Shown here in pieces: positions 8,049-16,722 of a stretch of DNA of 64,000 nt. This stretch comes from Leptospira_A soteropolitanensis (GTDB lineage Bacteria; Spirochaetota; Leptospiria; Leptospirales; Leptospiraceae), in assembly GCF_026151335.1 (NCBI RefSeq), contig NZ_JAMQPP010000002.1. One strand, given 5' to 3'. Both the position numbers and the translations under genes were made by a program. The notes under the pieces were generated by a model. The model did no database searches and had not been told where the DNA came from. It worked only from the letters and a program-made list of their open reading frames with translations. Positions within the stretch are counted from its first letter, which is position 1. The number at the start of each line of letters is the position of its first letter.

Positions 8049-8624
8049 CTAGATAGCCTTAGTTTCTTTAATGAGGAATTCGTAAAACTCAAATCTAAGG
8101 TTATAGGGAACTATTGTTTGTAAATTCTTCTCCAGTAAACGTTCAAATGAATCGAATTTACTACACTTGAGATTTTTTATTTCCTTCTTCAGTGGCTTAA
8201 TTGATCGTTGGTATTCTAGGGGAGTTAAAATCTTCTTCTTCATTTTCGATTTAAGATTCTTGAGATCATTTTTTAATTCCAAAATCTTTGAGTTAGTCAC
8301 TTCATGTTCCTCTTGAATTATTGGGATTTCCGATTTTATTGACTCAATATTCTCGAAAAATTGCTTAAGAATTATATAAAGTTTTATCAACATCCCTTCT
8401 GCTTTAAATATTCCTTCAGCATTCAAAAAAGATGATTTCGGATCGGCAAAACAGGGCTTGTGAAGTCCAGTAAGAAATCCAGAATAAGGTGAAAGTATTT
8501 CGATTGCAAAGTCACGTTTTGTTCTAAGGATAAATTTCGCTGTTAGCTCTACACCTTGATATTCGACTGTAATGAGGTCATCCTCAGTTTTTGTATTGGA
8601 GTCAGGATTGTTTGAAGAATTCAT
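8049..8624 (-). CDS. Hypothetical coiled-coil protein in a phage-like operon, 191 aa
   Basis: The start at 8624 (MNSSNNPDSN) is chosen because GAGGTGG lies just upstream; a TTG at 8642 would add six residues. The N-terminal 80 residues look globular. About residues 90-170 form a Lys/Glu-rich coiled coil (EHEVTNSKILELKNDLKNLK). The C-terminus is a short helical tail. It follows the KilAC-domain gene on the same strand. No family was recognised. Confidence 0.6.
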   Translation of the reverse strand: MNSSNNPDSNTKTEDDLITVEYQGVELTAKFILRTKRDFAIEILSPYSGFLTGLHKPCFADPKSSFLNAEGIFKAEGMLIKLYIILKQFFENIESIKSEIPIIQEEHEVTNSKILELKNDLKNLKSKMKKKILTPLEYQRSIKPLKKEIKNLKCSKFDSFERLLEKNLQTIVPYNLRFEFYEFLIKETKAI

Positions 8625-8787
8625 AAGCCACCTCTTTAGCAATTGTTTTACGACGTTGCAAGTAAGGGGTTAATTCCCGTAAATTCCGTCGAATGATCAG
8701 AATATGAATAAATTTAACTTTGTCAAGTATTTTTATTCTCCCACTTAAGAACGGATCAAAATATAGTTTAAATATTTTTTTAGCCAT
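8602..8787 (-). CDS. Possible small basic protein overlapping its neighbours, 61 aa
   Basis: ATG at 8787 (MAKKIFKLYFDPFLSGR) is preceded by AAGGGA at a normal distance. The frame overlaps the end of the KilAC gene by 43 bases and the start of the downstream coiled-coil gene by 23 bases, filling the gap between them. It is basic, with many Arg/Lys/Ile residues. It may be real, or only a fortuitous frame; no homologue is recognised. Confidence 0.4.
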   Translation of the reverse strand: MAKKIFKLYFDPFLSGRIKILDKVKFIHILIIRRNLRELTPYLQRRKTIAKEVAYEFFKQS

Positions 8788-9356
8788 ATTAATCCCTTGG
8801 GAGTAACGTAAGTAGTTATCATCCATATATTTCTATTTGAATTAAGCGTCGGTATTAAACGAAAATATTCTTTTGTTATAAATTTTTGATACGGTTCGTT
8901 GTGCTTTTTTCCAGACATTAAAATTTTAGCATCTCTCAAAATTTGGAATAGGATGTTTCGCCCAATATTAAAATTTAGAATTTTTGCAACGGTATTCAAT
9001 TGGATACATCCATCTGGTATGTTGAATCCTAAGGGAATTTGGATCGAGTTCTCAATATTAGTAAGGGCATTTTTAAGATCATTATTTTCATGTTCGAGCC
9101 AATGAATAACTTCTAAGGTCATCTTCTTCATTTCCAATTCTGTTCTTGCACCTTCAAGTGAACTTGAAGGTTTCATTTCTTTTTTAATTGCAAATACCAT
9201 TTCCTCGGATAGAAATGTCGTTCTCCCATTTTCGATGTATCCAGGATATAATCTTCGTGTATGAATTCGAATTGCTTCAGGTGTGACTCCTAAGATAGAT
9301 GCAACTTCTTGGATGCTCATTAATTTGTTCTCTGGCAGAGATTTTATTTTTTTCAT
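8745..9356 (-). CDS. Phage antirepressor-like protein, HTH plus KilAC domain, 203 aa
   Basis: Residues about 13-45 form a MerR/excisionase-like helix-turn-helix (MSIQEVASILGVTPEAIRIH), followed by a short linker helix. The C-terminal 90 residues match the phage antirepressor KilAC pattern (IQLNTVAKILNFNIGRNILF, KHNEPYQKFI, TYVTPKGLIWLKKYL). Such proteins regulate prophage or plasmid gene switches. A GAGG ribosome-binding site precedes the ATG. The upstream intergenic region holds two palindromes that are plausible operators. The gene heads a leftward operon of two or three genes and marks phage-derived DNA. Confidence 0.75.
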   Translation of the reverse strand: MKKIKSLPENKLMSIQEVASILGVTPEAIRIHTRRLYPGYIENGRTTFLSEEMVFAIKKEMKPSSSLEGARTELEMKKMTLEVIHWLEHENNDLKNALTNIENSIQIPLGFNIPDGCIQLNTVAKILNFNIGRNILFQILRDAKILMSGKKHNEPYQKFITKEYFRLIPTLNSNRNIWMITTYVTPKGLIWLKKYLNYILIRS

Positions 9357-9385
9357 TCCGTATTCCTCTTTTAATTAGTAACGCA

Positions 9386-9404
9386 GGGAAAAAATATTTT
9401 TCCC
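9386..9404. promoter_or_regulatory. Palindromic candidate operator (8-3-8)
   Basis: GGGAAAAA, a 3-base centre and TTTTTCCC form a perfect inverted repeat 30 bases upstream of the KilAC-domain gene start, in the divergent intergenic region. The size and symmetry suit a dimeric repressor. Confidence 0.5.
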
Positions 9405-9462
9405 GAGTGAGGATGAAAATGAAGTCCAAAAAAAGATTAAAAAATTACTACTAAATATGTAA

Positions 9463-9476
9463 TGACTAATTAGTCA
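9463..9476. promoter_or_regulatory. Perfect 14-bp palindrome, candidate operator
   Basis: TGACTAATTAGTCA is fully palindromic and lies 14 bases before the start codon of the rightward gene, where it could block transcription or translation initiation. It differs from the other palindrome in the same gap. Confidence 0.5.
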
Positions 9477-9490
9477 GTAAGGGATAATAA

Positions 9491-9799
9491 ATGAGCAATA
9501 ATACTTTAGAATACAGATTTTTAGATGATTTTGATACTTATTCGGTAGGCTTAATTCCTGAAAGTAGAAAGATAACGAAGGATTACTTGAATTTACAAAA
9601 TATCAAGTCCAATCCTAGGATAGAATTTAAAGATAATAGTGGTAACATCGAAATAATGTCCTTAGTTCAAATTAAAACTGATTACTTTGCAACAGGTTAT
9701 ATATCGGGTCTCAGTATCGGGGTAAAAGTTTCTCATTTAAAAAATGATAAAAATAAGGTTTCTTTGTATATAGTAATAAATACGAAAGAATGCAATTGA
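9491..9799 (+). CDS. Hypothetical protein, divergent from the antirepressor, 102 aa
   Basis: A PilZ-sized protein that looks beta-rich (NSGNIEIMSLVQIKTDYFAT, GLSIGVKVSHLK). The order of strands faintly recalls PilZ-type domains, but the RxxxR...DxSxxG signature is absent, so no family is assigned. Start ATG 9491 is preceded by AAGGGA. It is transcribed away from the KilAC operon across a palindrome-rich gap. Confidence 0.6.
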   Translation: MSNNTLEYRFLDDFDTYSVGLIPESRKITKDYLNLQNIKSNPRIEFKDNSGNIEIMSLVQIKTDYFATGYISGLSIGVKVSHLKNDKNKVSLYIVINTKECN

Positions 9800-10445
9800 C
9801 TACTTGGTTCAAAATAGACATCATTTACCCAAATTATATGGCATTTTAGATCGACAGATTAAACGTAGTCTTACCCTCTTTTTACAAGACAGTTTTCCAA
9901 TAAAGACAAAAATTTTGGAATTAGACTATGACACATTTAAAAAAATCCGTCTTCTTGAATGCGATTAAGGTGGTCACCTATCACGAAAGAATGGGTAGTA
10001 TAACCCAATTATACAGCTCATCAGCCTTTGAATTTATAGAGAGCCATAGTTTTGAAGCATGTCATACGCATTTATGCTCACTAAAGAGCAATGGAATTGC
10101 AGAATCTTTTGAAAAAACAATCAAAAGAGATTATCCTTTTACATGCCGAGTGCACGTTGTATAAATTGTAATGATAATTTTGTTTTTATTGATCGAAGAC
10201 TAGAATACGTTTGACCCTAGTAAAGGTTTGAAATTGAAATCAGCAAAGCAATTTTTGTAAGCAAAGCTAAAAATGTCTTTCTGATTTCTTTTTGGTGCGG
10301 ACATTCCAGTAAGGATAATTATCCTTTACTCAGATTCTCTATATTATCTGTCTCGTTTTCTTTGATGCCGTCTAACTTTTAAAAAAAAATATTGCCATTA
10401 CGAAATATTAATTACAATGTAACTCGTATGACACGTATTTGGTTA
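9800..10445. other. Gene-poor stretch with a transposase scrap
   Basis: Apart from the transposase fragment at 9928-10164 no gene is supported. The sequence is AT-rich with several homopolymer runs. It leads to the signal-peptide codons of the frameshifted surface protein at 10446. Confidence 0.4.
9928..10164 (+). pseudogene. Fragment of an IS3-type transposase (integrase core)
   Basis: The last third reads THLCSLKSNGIAESFEKTIKRDY. This matches the conserved stretch before the catalytic Glu of IS3/IS481-type DDE transposases (S-P-x-S-N-G-x-A-E-x-F-x-K-T-x-K-R-D-Y). The upstream catalytic Asp region is not recognisable and the frame ends soon after the motif, so this is a decayed remnant of about 78 codons. 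No terminal repeats were found. Confidence 0.55.
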
Positions 10446-10496
10446 ATGAAGAATAGATTTTTTTTGTATTTATATGCAATAATTGTATTTTCTTAA
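10446..10496 (+). pseudogene. Signal-peptide start cut off from the surface-protein gene by a frameshift
   Basis: ATG at 10446 opens a typical export signal (MKNRFFLYLYAIIVFS) that ends at TAA 10494-10496. One extra base in the T-run at 10488-10491 would fuse it to the long downstream frame as ...IIVFFLINSQQSGGQSP. In the present sequence the two parts are out of phase. Confidence 0.65.
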
Positions 10497-10603
10497 TCAA
10501 TTCACAGCAATCTGGAGGACAAAGTCCGCTAGAAGCATTAATTTCGTTTGTTTCACTAGGAAGTACCGTTCAGACAAATAGCACGGGGGTAGTCGATACG
10601 CCT

Positions 10604-13600
10604 GTGCAGACACCGACATCTAATTCGACTTTATCTAATGAAATTGTTGTTTCTGCTGGAATTGTTCCGATACCCACTGGAAGTTCTTTTATTTTTGGTA
10701 CGCTTAGTTCAGGTGAGACTGCCTCACGAGATTTTTCGATCCGAAACACGTCTAGCAAGGACTGGGTTCTCGCTGATAGTTCAGCAATCCAGATTCTTGG
10801 GAATGATTTTTCCCAATTTACATTAGAATGGAATGGAACGAAGGTTATTCCCGCAGGTCAGGAAATTAGGTTTCGAGTAATCTTTACTCCGACCTCGGCA
10901 GGAACAAAAAATAGCTCTGTTAAGATTTCATTTTCAAAAACAACGGATGTCATCTCATTTCAATTGCAGGGGATTTCTTCGACTGATCCTGTTCCTGACA
11001 TTTTTATTACAAATAATTCTAATTGGATCAAGAGCGGTGCAAGTTTCAATTTTGGTTCTATTCAAGAGAATACTACTGGAATAACTTCGCAATTTAAAGT
11101 CCAGAATTTAGGTACCGCTACATTATCAATAACTGGGTTACCTCGAATAAGTGTAATTGGTGCGAATGCAAATGAGTTTATTTTAATTCAAGATGTAAGT
11201 TCATCGATTTCGGCAAAATTTGAATCAAATTTTACGATCAAATTTGCACCAACTTCCTCAGGTAGTAAGTTTGCAAGTCTTGTTATTAATTCAAATGATC
11301 CTGATAATCCTTCCTATGTGGTTTCATTATCTGGAACTGGAACTCCCACTCCCAGACCAAAGCTTTCTGTTCTTGAAGGTACTGTATCTAAGTTGAATCA
11401 ATCAGATTTAATATTTGGAAAGGTCGTATTGAATCAGAGCAACCAGAAAAGATTAACTTTAAAAAATACTGGCGATGCAAATTTGATTTTTTCATCGAAC
11501 GCAGTTCTTAGCGGAACTAATGGGAATCATTATAATTTAGGTAATAATATCACTGGAGTCACGTTAACTCCAGGTCAAAGTTTAGAATTATCCTTAAATT
11601 TCTCACCTTCGTCTCTTGGTGCCAAAATTGCACAGTTGGCTCTTAACAGTAATGATACATCGTTAATTCTAAATTTACTTGGAGAAGGTGTTAATGCTCC
11701 CCAACCTTCGATAACGATATTAGATTCATCACTTGTTCTATCTTCAAACGATAGTTTATCTTTGGGATTGAATAGAGTGGGTAGTCCAGCAGTTGAAAAA
11801 CAGATTACAATACGTAATGATGGATCTGGTGATTTAAATTTTAATTCAACTCCAGTTACAATTTCTGGACTAGGAGCATCTCATTTTAGATTTATTTCAA
11901 TGGGGATAACTAAACTATCTCCTAGTCAGAGTGTAACGCTTACAATACAGTATATACCGACAACAACCGAGACGCATAATGCAGTTTTGGTAGTCTCGAC
12001 TAATGATCCAACACGTCCAAGTTTCACTTTGAATCTTACTGGGGTGGGTTATCCTGCACTCTGCAGTGGTTGCCCAGATACCGAGGCTCCCCTCATATCA
12101 AAGTTTCAGTTTCTCACGAATTCAGCTTCGCCTGGTTCGACGATTGTTCTGCGAGTTTTTATATCAGATTCTCAAAGTAGTTTGAGATACATTGTCGTAA
12201 ATATAATGAGTCCAACTTATAGAAATACTGGGAAAGGTCAGATTCTAGCCAAATTTCTAGAAAATCAAGACATAAGTTCTGGTTATGTAGATATTCCATT
12301 CAGCTTAACCGATGGATTTGAAAATGGAGAATGGCGAGTTTCTTTCCTTTCAGCTACCGACTCCAAATTAAATTCTAATCAGTATAGCTATCGATCGGAT
12401 GTATCATCTAGTTATCTTGCACAATATATCTTTTCGAATAATTCGTATATACCTTCTATCTTATCAACGACTCAAAGCGTTTTAAATTTTTCGGGAGGTA
12501 CTTATGTAGATACAACTCCTCCTTCATTAATTTCATTTACTCCACTAGTTACATCTAAAAATGGTTCAGGGTCGATTCCCTTTCGAGCACAATTATCTGA
12601 GAATAATTCATCGATATACTTTTTTTATGTTTCAATGCAAAGTCCAATCAAAGCTGGGAGTACATATTTAAGAAGTTATGCTAACGCCAAAATGGAGTAT
12701 AACTCAGCCACAGGTTACTTCGAAGGAAGTTCCCAGATAGAGGATTACTTTGATAACGGAAACTGGGAAGTGACTTCAATTTCAATAAATGATCAATTTG
12801 GTAACAATATTCAGTATAGTTTGTTACCTTCTTACAGTGAGTCTTACTTTACGATTGTAACTTCTCCTAGCATTACTGTTTCAAACATTCCAATTCCCCC
12901 CAAAATCGCTATTTCAGGTCTCAATTCGGATCTACAGGTGCCAGTCATCCAAAGTATTGAATTAGTGACACCTACTGCTAGTCCAGGTAGCAATGCGATT
13001 TATAAAGTGTATGCGACTGATTCTGGCGGAGCCAGTCTTGGCGATACTTATGCAACCGCTGAATTTGTTTCGCCTTCTCGTTGGACAAGTAGCTCCAATG
13101 GTAATTCGATTTCTCAGTCAAAACCATACAATTCGTTAGGTGGTTACTATCAATTTGAATTTCCAGTCACAAATGGGCTTGAAACTGGCAATTGGAGGTT
13201 GAAAAAAATTAATTTTTCTGATAAGAATTCTAATCAAGCTATTTATGAGAAAGACTCAAACAATGAATGCAACAATAAGTATTTTCTTTCTAGCAATGGA
13301 GGTTATACCGTATCTGGAATCAATTATTCTCCCTCAGTGACAGTATCATCTTCTGGATATAATGTTCCATCACCTGATTCAACTCCTCCCGTATTGACAT
13401 CAGTTCAGATTTTAACGAGCAATGCAACTCCTGGAAGTAGTATAGACTTTCGAATTTATGCATCAGACGCTGGCTCTGGTTTGCGATCTGCATATGCATA
13501 TTTCATGAGTCCAAATTTTTTCACAACGGGAAATGGTTATACTACTGAATATATTGAGACAAAATCATATAACGCAATTGGAGGATACTTTGAAGGTACG

Positions 13601-14602
13601 ATCAAATTAAAGAATTACCAACAAAATGGAAATTGGCAAATCGGAAACGTATTCTTATACGACAACAATAGTAACTCATCAATTTATCAATTTAACAGGA
13701 GCTTAAGCACTAGCAAGTATACATTAGGTTCATCTGTTACTGTAGTCAACCTTTCAAATTCGGTCTTGGTCAGTGGGATGACTATAGACTCATCCCCTCC
13801 TGTATTATCTTCTGTGATTAACTCAACTGGGACAAGAAGTGGGTCAGGGATTGCTACATATTATGTTCAGGCAACAGATGATGTGTCGGGTGTCGCAAGT
13901 ATTTCACTAAGCATTAGAAATATAGATGCACAACCTACGGAAACTAAGTCGTCATCCTGTGCTTTTGAAACAAATCGCTGGAGGTGTGATGTGAAATTTG
14001 ATGCCTATGAATCAACCTCTCAATGGCAAGTAAGTGCTATTGGTATATCTGATATTTCTGGAAAGTCCTCAACTTATCAAAGAGATACTTCTAAATCAAA
14101 TACAAATTTTGTTCTACAGGGAGTTATTACTGGAATAGGTCTACCTGCGATTCTAAACTTAACTGGAATGAATCCTGATACAACTCCTCCTACAATTCAA
14201 AGCATTAGTTATAATCCAACAAGTATCAATTCCTGTGGCTTCGTTACAATAAAATTAAAAGCTTCAGATTTGAATGCTGGGATATCTACCTCTTTATCCG
14301 CATATTTACATTCGAACACAAAGTTTTCAACAGGTAGCGGGACAAGTTTATCGACTTATTTTTCTTATCATCAATCTACGAATGAATTTATTTCCTACGT
14401 TTTCTTATCTTCAGCAAATGATATGGGAATTTGGAGATTGAATGAGATTCGACTTAATGATAAAACTGAAAATTCAATTGCATATAAATATCAACCAACT
14501 TTAAGTACTGTCAATTATGCAACGGCAAAGAATTCATATGACCCAATTGCAAATTGGAGTGTTAGCGGTCTGCCTATTGGAAATGGGGTAAATAAGCAGT
14601 AA
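10604..14602 (+). CDS. Large repeat surface protein, ASH/choice-of-anchor-D and Ig-like repeats, 1332 aa from GTG
   Basis: The N-terminal ~480 residues contain about four repeats of the ASPM/SPD-2/Hydin 'choice-of-anchor D' type, each with an FTPTSAG- or FSPSSLG-like strand and a closing NDP..P...L.G.G. From about residue 490 on come five or six repeats of about 150 residues that open with (S/D)TTPPxL or TEAPLI, then TxSATPGSxIxFRIYASD. The composition is Ser/Thr/Asn/Gly-rich, as in secreted adhesin-like proteins. The first start in frame is GTG 10604, but the frame is open from 10457 and the natural secretion signal at 10446 is separated by one frameshift. The gene is therefore phase-off, a pseudogene or affected by a sequence error. 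Confidence 0.75.
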   Translation: MQTPTSNSTLSNEIVVSAGIVPIPTGSSFIFGTLSSGETASRDFSIRNTSSKDWVLADSSAIQILGNDFSQFTLEWNGTKVIPAGQEIRFRVIFTPTSAGTKNSSVKISFSKTTDVISFQLQGISSTDPVPDIFITNNSNWIKSGASFNFGSIQENTTGITSQFKVQNLGTATLSITGLPRISVIGANANEFILIQDVSSSISAKFESNFTIKFAPTSSGSKFASLVINSNDPDNPSYVVSLSGTGTPTPRPKLSVLEGTVSKLNQSDLIFGKVVLNQSNQKRLTLKNTGDANLIFSSNAVLSGTNGNHYNLGNNITGVTLTPGQSLELSLNFSPSSLGAKIAQLALNSNDTSLILNLLGEGVNAPQPSITILDSSLVLSSNDSLSLGLNRVGSPAVEKQITIRNDGSGDLNFNSTPVTISGLGASHFRFISMGITKLSPSQSVTLTIQYIPTTTETHNAVLVVSTNDPTRPSFTLNLTGVGYPALCSGCPDTEAPLISKFQFLTNSASPGSTIVLRVFISDSQSSLRYIVVNIMSPTYRNTGKGQILAKFLENQDISSGYVDIPFSLTDGFENGEWRVSFLSATDSKLNSNQYSYRSDVSSSYLAQYIFSNNSYIPSILSTTQSVLNFSGGTYVDTTPPSLISFTPLVTSKNGSGSIPFRAQLSENNSSIYFFYVSMQSPIKAGSTYLRSYANAKMEYNSATGYFEGSSQIEDYFDNGNWEVTSISINDQFGNNIQYSLLPSYSESYFTIVTSPSITVSNIPIPPKIAISGLNSDLQVPVIQSIELVTPTASPGSNAIYKVYATDSGGASLGDTYATAEFVSPSRWTSSSNGNSISQSKPYNSLGGYYQFEFPVTNGLETGNWRLKKINFSDKNSNQAIYEKDSNNECNNKYFLSSNGGYTVSGINYSPSVTVSSSGYNVPSPDSTPPVLTSVQILTSNATPGSSIDFRIYASDAGSGLRSAYAYFMSPNFFTTGNGYTTEYIETKSYNAIGGYFEGTIKLKNYQQNGNWQIGNVFLYDNNSNSSIYQFNRSLSTSKYTLGSSVTVVNLSNSVLVSGMTIDSSPPVLSSVINSTGTRSGSGIATYYVQATDDVSGVASISLSIRNIDAQPTETKSSSCAFETNRWRCDVKFDAYESTSQWQVSAIGISDISGKSSTYQRDTSKSNTNFVLQGVITGIGLPAILNLTGMNPDTTPPTIQSISYNPTSINSCGFVTIKLKASDLNAGISTSLSAYLHSNTKFSTGSGTSLSTYFSYHQSTNEFISYVFLSSANDMGIWRLNEIRLNDKTENSIAYKYQPTLSTVNYATAKNSYDPIANWSVSGLPIGNGVNKQ

Positions 14603-14702
14603 CTGTCTAAATATATAAAGGATGTGAATGAAATGAAGAAGAAATATTTATAATTGTTTGTTAATATTCTATTTTCAGGAACTAACGAAGATTTTGGAGT
14701 TT

Positions 14703-14960
14703 TTATTTCTTATATTCTAAATAATCATTCCATTCTTTGATAAGATGATCCCTGGATTTTTTAGCTTCTTGATCAGTAGAAAAAGCAAAGAATTCTCTTG
14801 GATATTTGATAGTATAGTCACCGTCTTCACCTTTTAAAAATTCTTTCCATTCGACTGGGAATCTAAATTTCTTTGCTTTCTTATCTTCCGATACGGGTCT
14901 GACTTAATGAATGTTTTTTAAGGAAACAGATATTCCATTGATTTCAGTTAAATTATACAA
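14703..14960 (-). pseudogene. Small gene interrupted by an in-frame stop
   Basis: Reading leftward from a TTG at 14958-14960 gives MYNLTEINGISVSLKNIH, then TAA (plus-strand tta at 14904-14906), then 66 more codons in the same frame (VRPVSEDKKAKKFRFPVEW ... KEWNDYLEYKK) to a stop at 14703. Both halves read as good protein, so one nonsense change appears to have split a gene of about 85 codons. No family was recognised. Confidence 0.5.
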
Positions 14961-15034
14961 ATCTGCTTACTGATCTGGATAAACTTGTTAGCCATGCTTT
15001 CTTAGAGGTTGAGGCAAGCGAAATATCATTTTGA
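14942..15034 (+). pseudogene. 3' remnant of a paralogue of the 75-aa gene at 7744
   Basis: The frame reads FQLNYTNLLTDLDKLVSHAF then LEVEASEISF-stop. The intact gene at 7744-7971 ends YTSLLSDMDYLVRLAFLEVE then ASEITL-stop. About 17 of the last 26 positions are identical. The 5' part is missing. Its end overlaps the opposite-strand decayed gene by a few bases. Confidence 0.65.
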
Positions 15035-15200
15035 CCTTTAATTTCCACATATCCTTAGCTACACTACGCTATTTATTCTCATGATCTAAAGCATTCTATT
15101 TTCAATTGGAATACGCCTCTAATTTCTGTTGTTTAGTTAAATTTTTCCGACGATATTTTTTTAATAAATTTTGGGTTTTCTTATATATATCCAATTTAAA

Positions 15201-15211
15201 TTGTCCCACCC
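15201..15211. repeat. TTGTCCCACCC motif, also seen around the viperin cassette
   Basis: The 11-mer recurs at 36838-36848 in the same orientation and at 33079-33089 inverted. It may be coincidental, or a boundary mark of inserted DNA. Confidence 0.3.
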
Positions 15212-15306
15212 ATATGCATCTGAACTTACAAAAAAAAATCGAAAAAACCTAAAAAAAAATCTCAATTAACGGGACAGAGATTTAAAACATCCCGAATTCC
15301 ATTTGT

Positions 15307-16674
15307 ATGAAATATGGAATAGAATACGCTGATGGTTTTCTCTATATTGCAACTTCATTGGGATACTTTAAAATAGAAGCTTATCCATCTTTGCGAGTTT
15401 GGAAAAAAGAAACTCATGTTGACCAGGATTGGTTCGAAGTTGATGGAATCGAGCTATCTTCTCGTCATTATCTTATTGGGATATTTGCAATAATTTTCGA
15501 AGGTTTTTATTCAACAGAAGATGATTTAGTCAAAATTTTTAATGATTATTCCGAAATAGTATCACTTCCGCAGGAAATTTACTTACTTCCCATTATCAAA
15601 AATGACCTGTCTCCAAGTTTGACGCAGATTCCATTCATTAAAATGAGCAAATGGTTTCCCAGGAAATTTATGACTATATACAAGGAATGCCGAAAATTTT
15701 TTAAAACAATTCCACCTCACTATTTAGAAGCGGTAGAAGGCGTGAATTTTTTTAAAAAGAATAAACATTTTAACTTATTGAAGGAATTTTCGAGAAATGA
15801 AAAATTTTATGAATTGTTTAAAGCTAATCATGGACTTGCTTTTTATTATTTTTCCACGGGGAACCATTTTAACTTAAAAAAGGAAATATTGTACAAAGAC
15901 TTATTGAATAAAAACCAAAAAGAGATTGGTCATGCTTTGGGATTTAAATCTTTCGAAGTTTCATTGCTAAAGAAGATATCAAAAGATATGCTATCTGAGT
16001 ATCTAATTAGGATGTTAATCGACTTAGTAAGAAAAGGGCAATACGGAAAAATATTCTCTCATTTAAAGCAAATCACTTTGATTACAGTTTATTTTTTATC
16101 GGATCTTTATAGAAAAAATTCAAAGGCGATTCCGAGTATTTCTTTTCTTGATGACCAACACTCCATATATGGAAACGACTTTAGACTTTGTTTTATTTTT
16201 GATGACAGGTTAAATTTTTTAGAGTTTGAAAGGAGGTATCTTCATGGTTTTGAAATGTTTATCAAAGTTCATGAAAGATTTCCATTTGTTAGATTTAAAA
16301 GAATGAACCACTTTTTTAAATTTCAGGATAAATTAGAAGATGAAATTTGGAAGAACTCACCGAAAAAGATTTTTCAAGAACCCAGCATTCCTTGGCAAGG
16401 GAATCTCTTTATCCAACCAATTTTAAACGATGCTATCCTGTATGAGGAAGGATGTGTTCAGAAACATTGCTGTTTTGACTTTGCAAAAGATATTGAGAAA
16501 GGTAATTATTTCTTTTTTAAGGTCTTGTATCCTATGCGAGCAACACTAGCTATCATGAAAGAGGGTAAGTATTGGATTTTCTCTGAAATAAAAGCGAAAA
16601 GAAATAGAAGGGTTTCTGAGAAAACTTGGCAGTTCGTCAAAAGTTGGTTAGATGACAATAACATCTACTATTGA
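15307..16674 (+). CDS. PcfJ-like protein, 455 aa
   Basis: The C-terminal ~110 residues carry the pattern of PcfJ-like proteins, which are found on conjugative plasmids and mobile elements: LNDAILYEEGCVQKHCCFDF, then a strand-rich stretch with FFFKVLYPMRATLAIMK and a final EIKAKRNRRVSEKTWQFV. The N-terminal 300 residues are helical and not recognised. No strong ribosome-binding site precedes the ATG. The biochemical role of PcfJ proteins is unknown. Its presence suggests conjugative or mobilisable ancestry for this island. Confidence 0.6.
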   Translation: MKYGIEYADGFLYIATSLGYFKIEAYPSLRVWKKETHVDQDWFEVDGIELSSRHYLIGIFAIIFEGFYSTEDDLVKIFNDYSEIVSLPQEIYLLPIIKNDLSPSLTQIPFIKMSKWFPRKFMTIYKECRKFFKTIPPHYLEAVEGVNFFKKNKHFNLLKEFSRNEKFYELFKANHGLAFYYFSTGNHFNLKKEILYKDLLNKNQKEIGHALGFKSFEVSLLKKISKDMLSEYLIRMLIDLVRKGQYGKIFSHLKQITLITVYFLSDLYRKNSKAIPSISFLDDQHSIYGNDFRLCFIFDDRLNFLEFERRYLHGFEMFIKVHERFPFVRFKRMNHFFKFQDKLEDEIWKNSPKKIFQEPSIPWQGNLFIQPILNDAILYEEGCVQKHCCFDFAKDIEKGNYFFFKVLYPMRATLAIMKEGKYWIFSEIKAKRNRRVSEKTWQFVKSWLDDNNIYY

Positions 16675-16722
16675 ATTCGAAGTTCAAAATAAAAGTAGGT
16701 TAAATCGAATTTCAGAATTCTC

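Larger units (their letters stand above)
14603..15306. other. Gene graveyard between surface protein and PcfJ-like gene
   Basis: No intact gene is supported. The stretch holds two decayed small genes (minus 14703-14960 and plus 14942-15034), a TTGTCCCACCC motif at 15201 and A-rich sequence up to the next start. Confidence 0.5.

Noticed and set aside
4856..9976. GTGGTCACC shared by 4856 and 9968 as an attachment repeat
   Set aside because: Nine bases are too short to be significant and one copy is the integrase start codon region.
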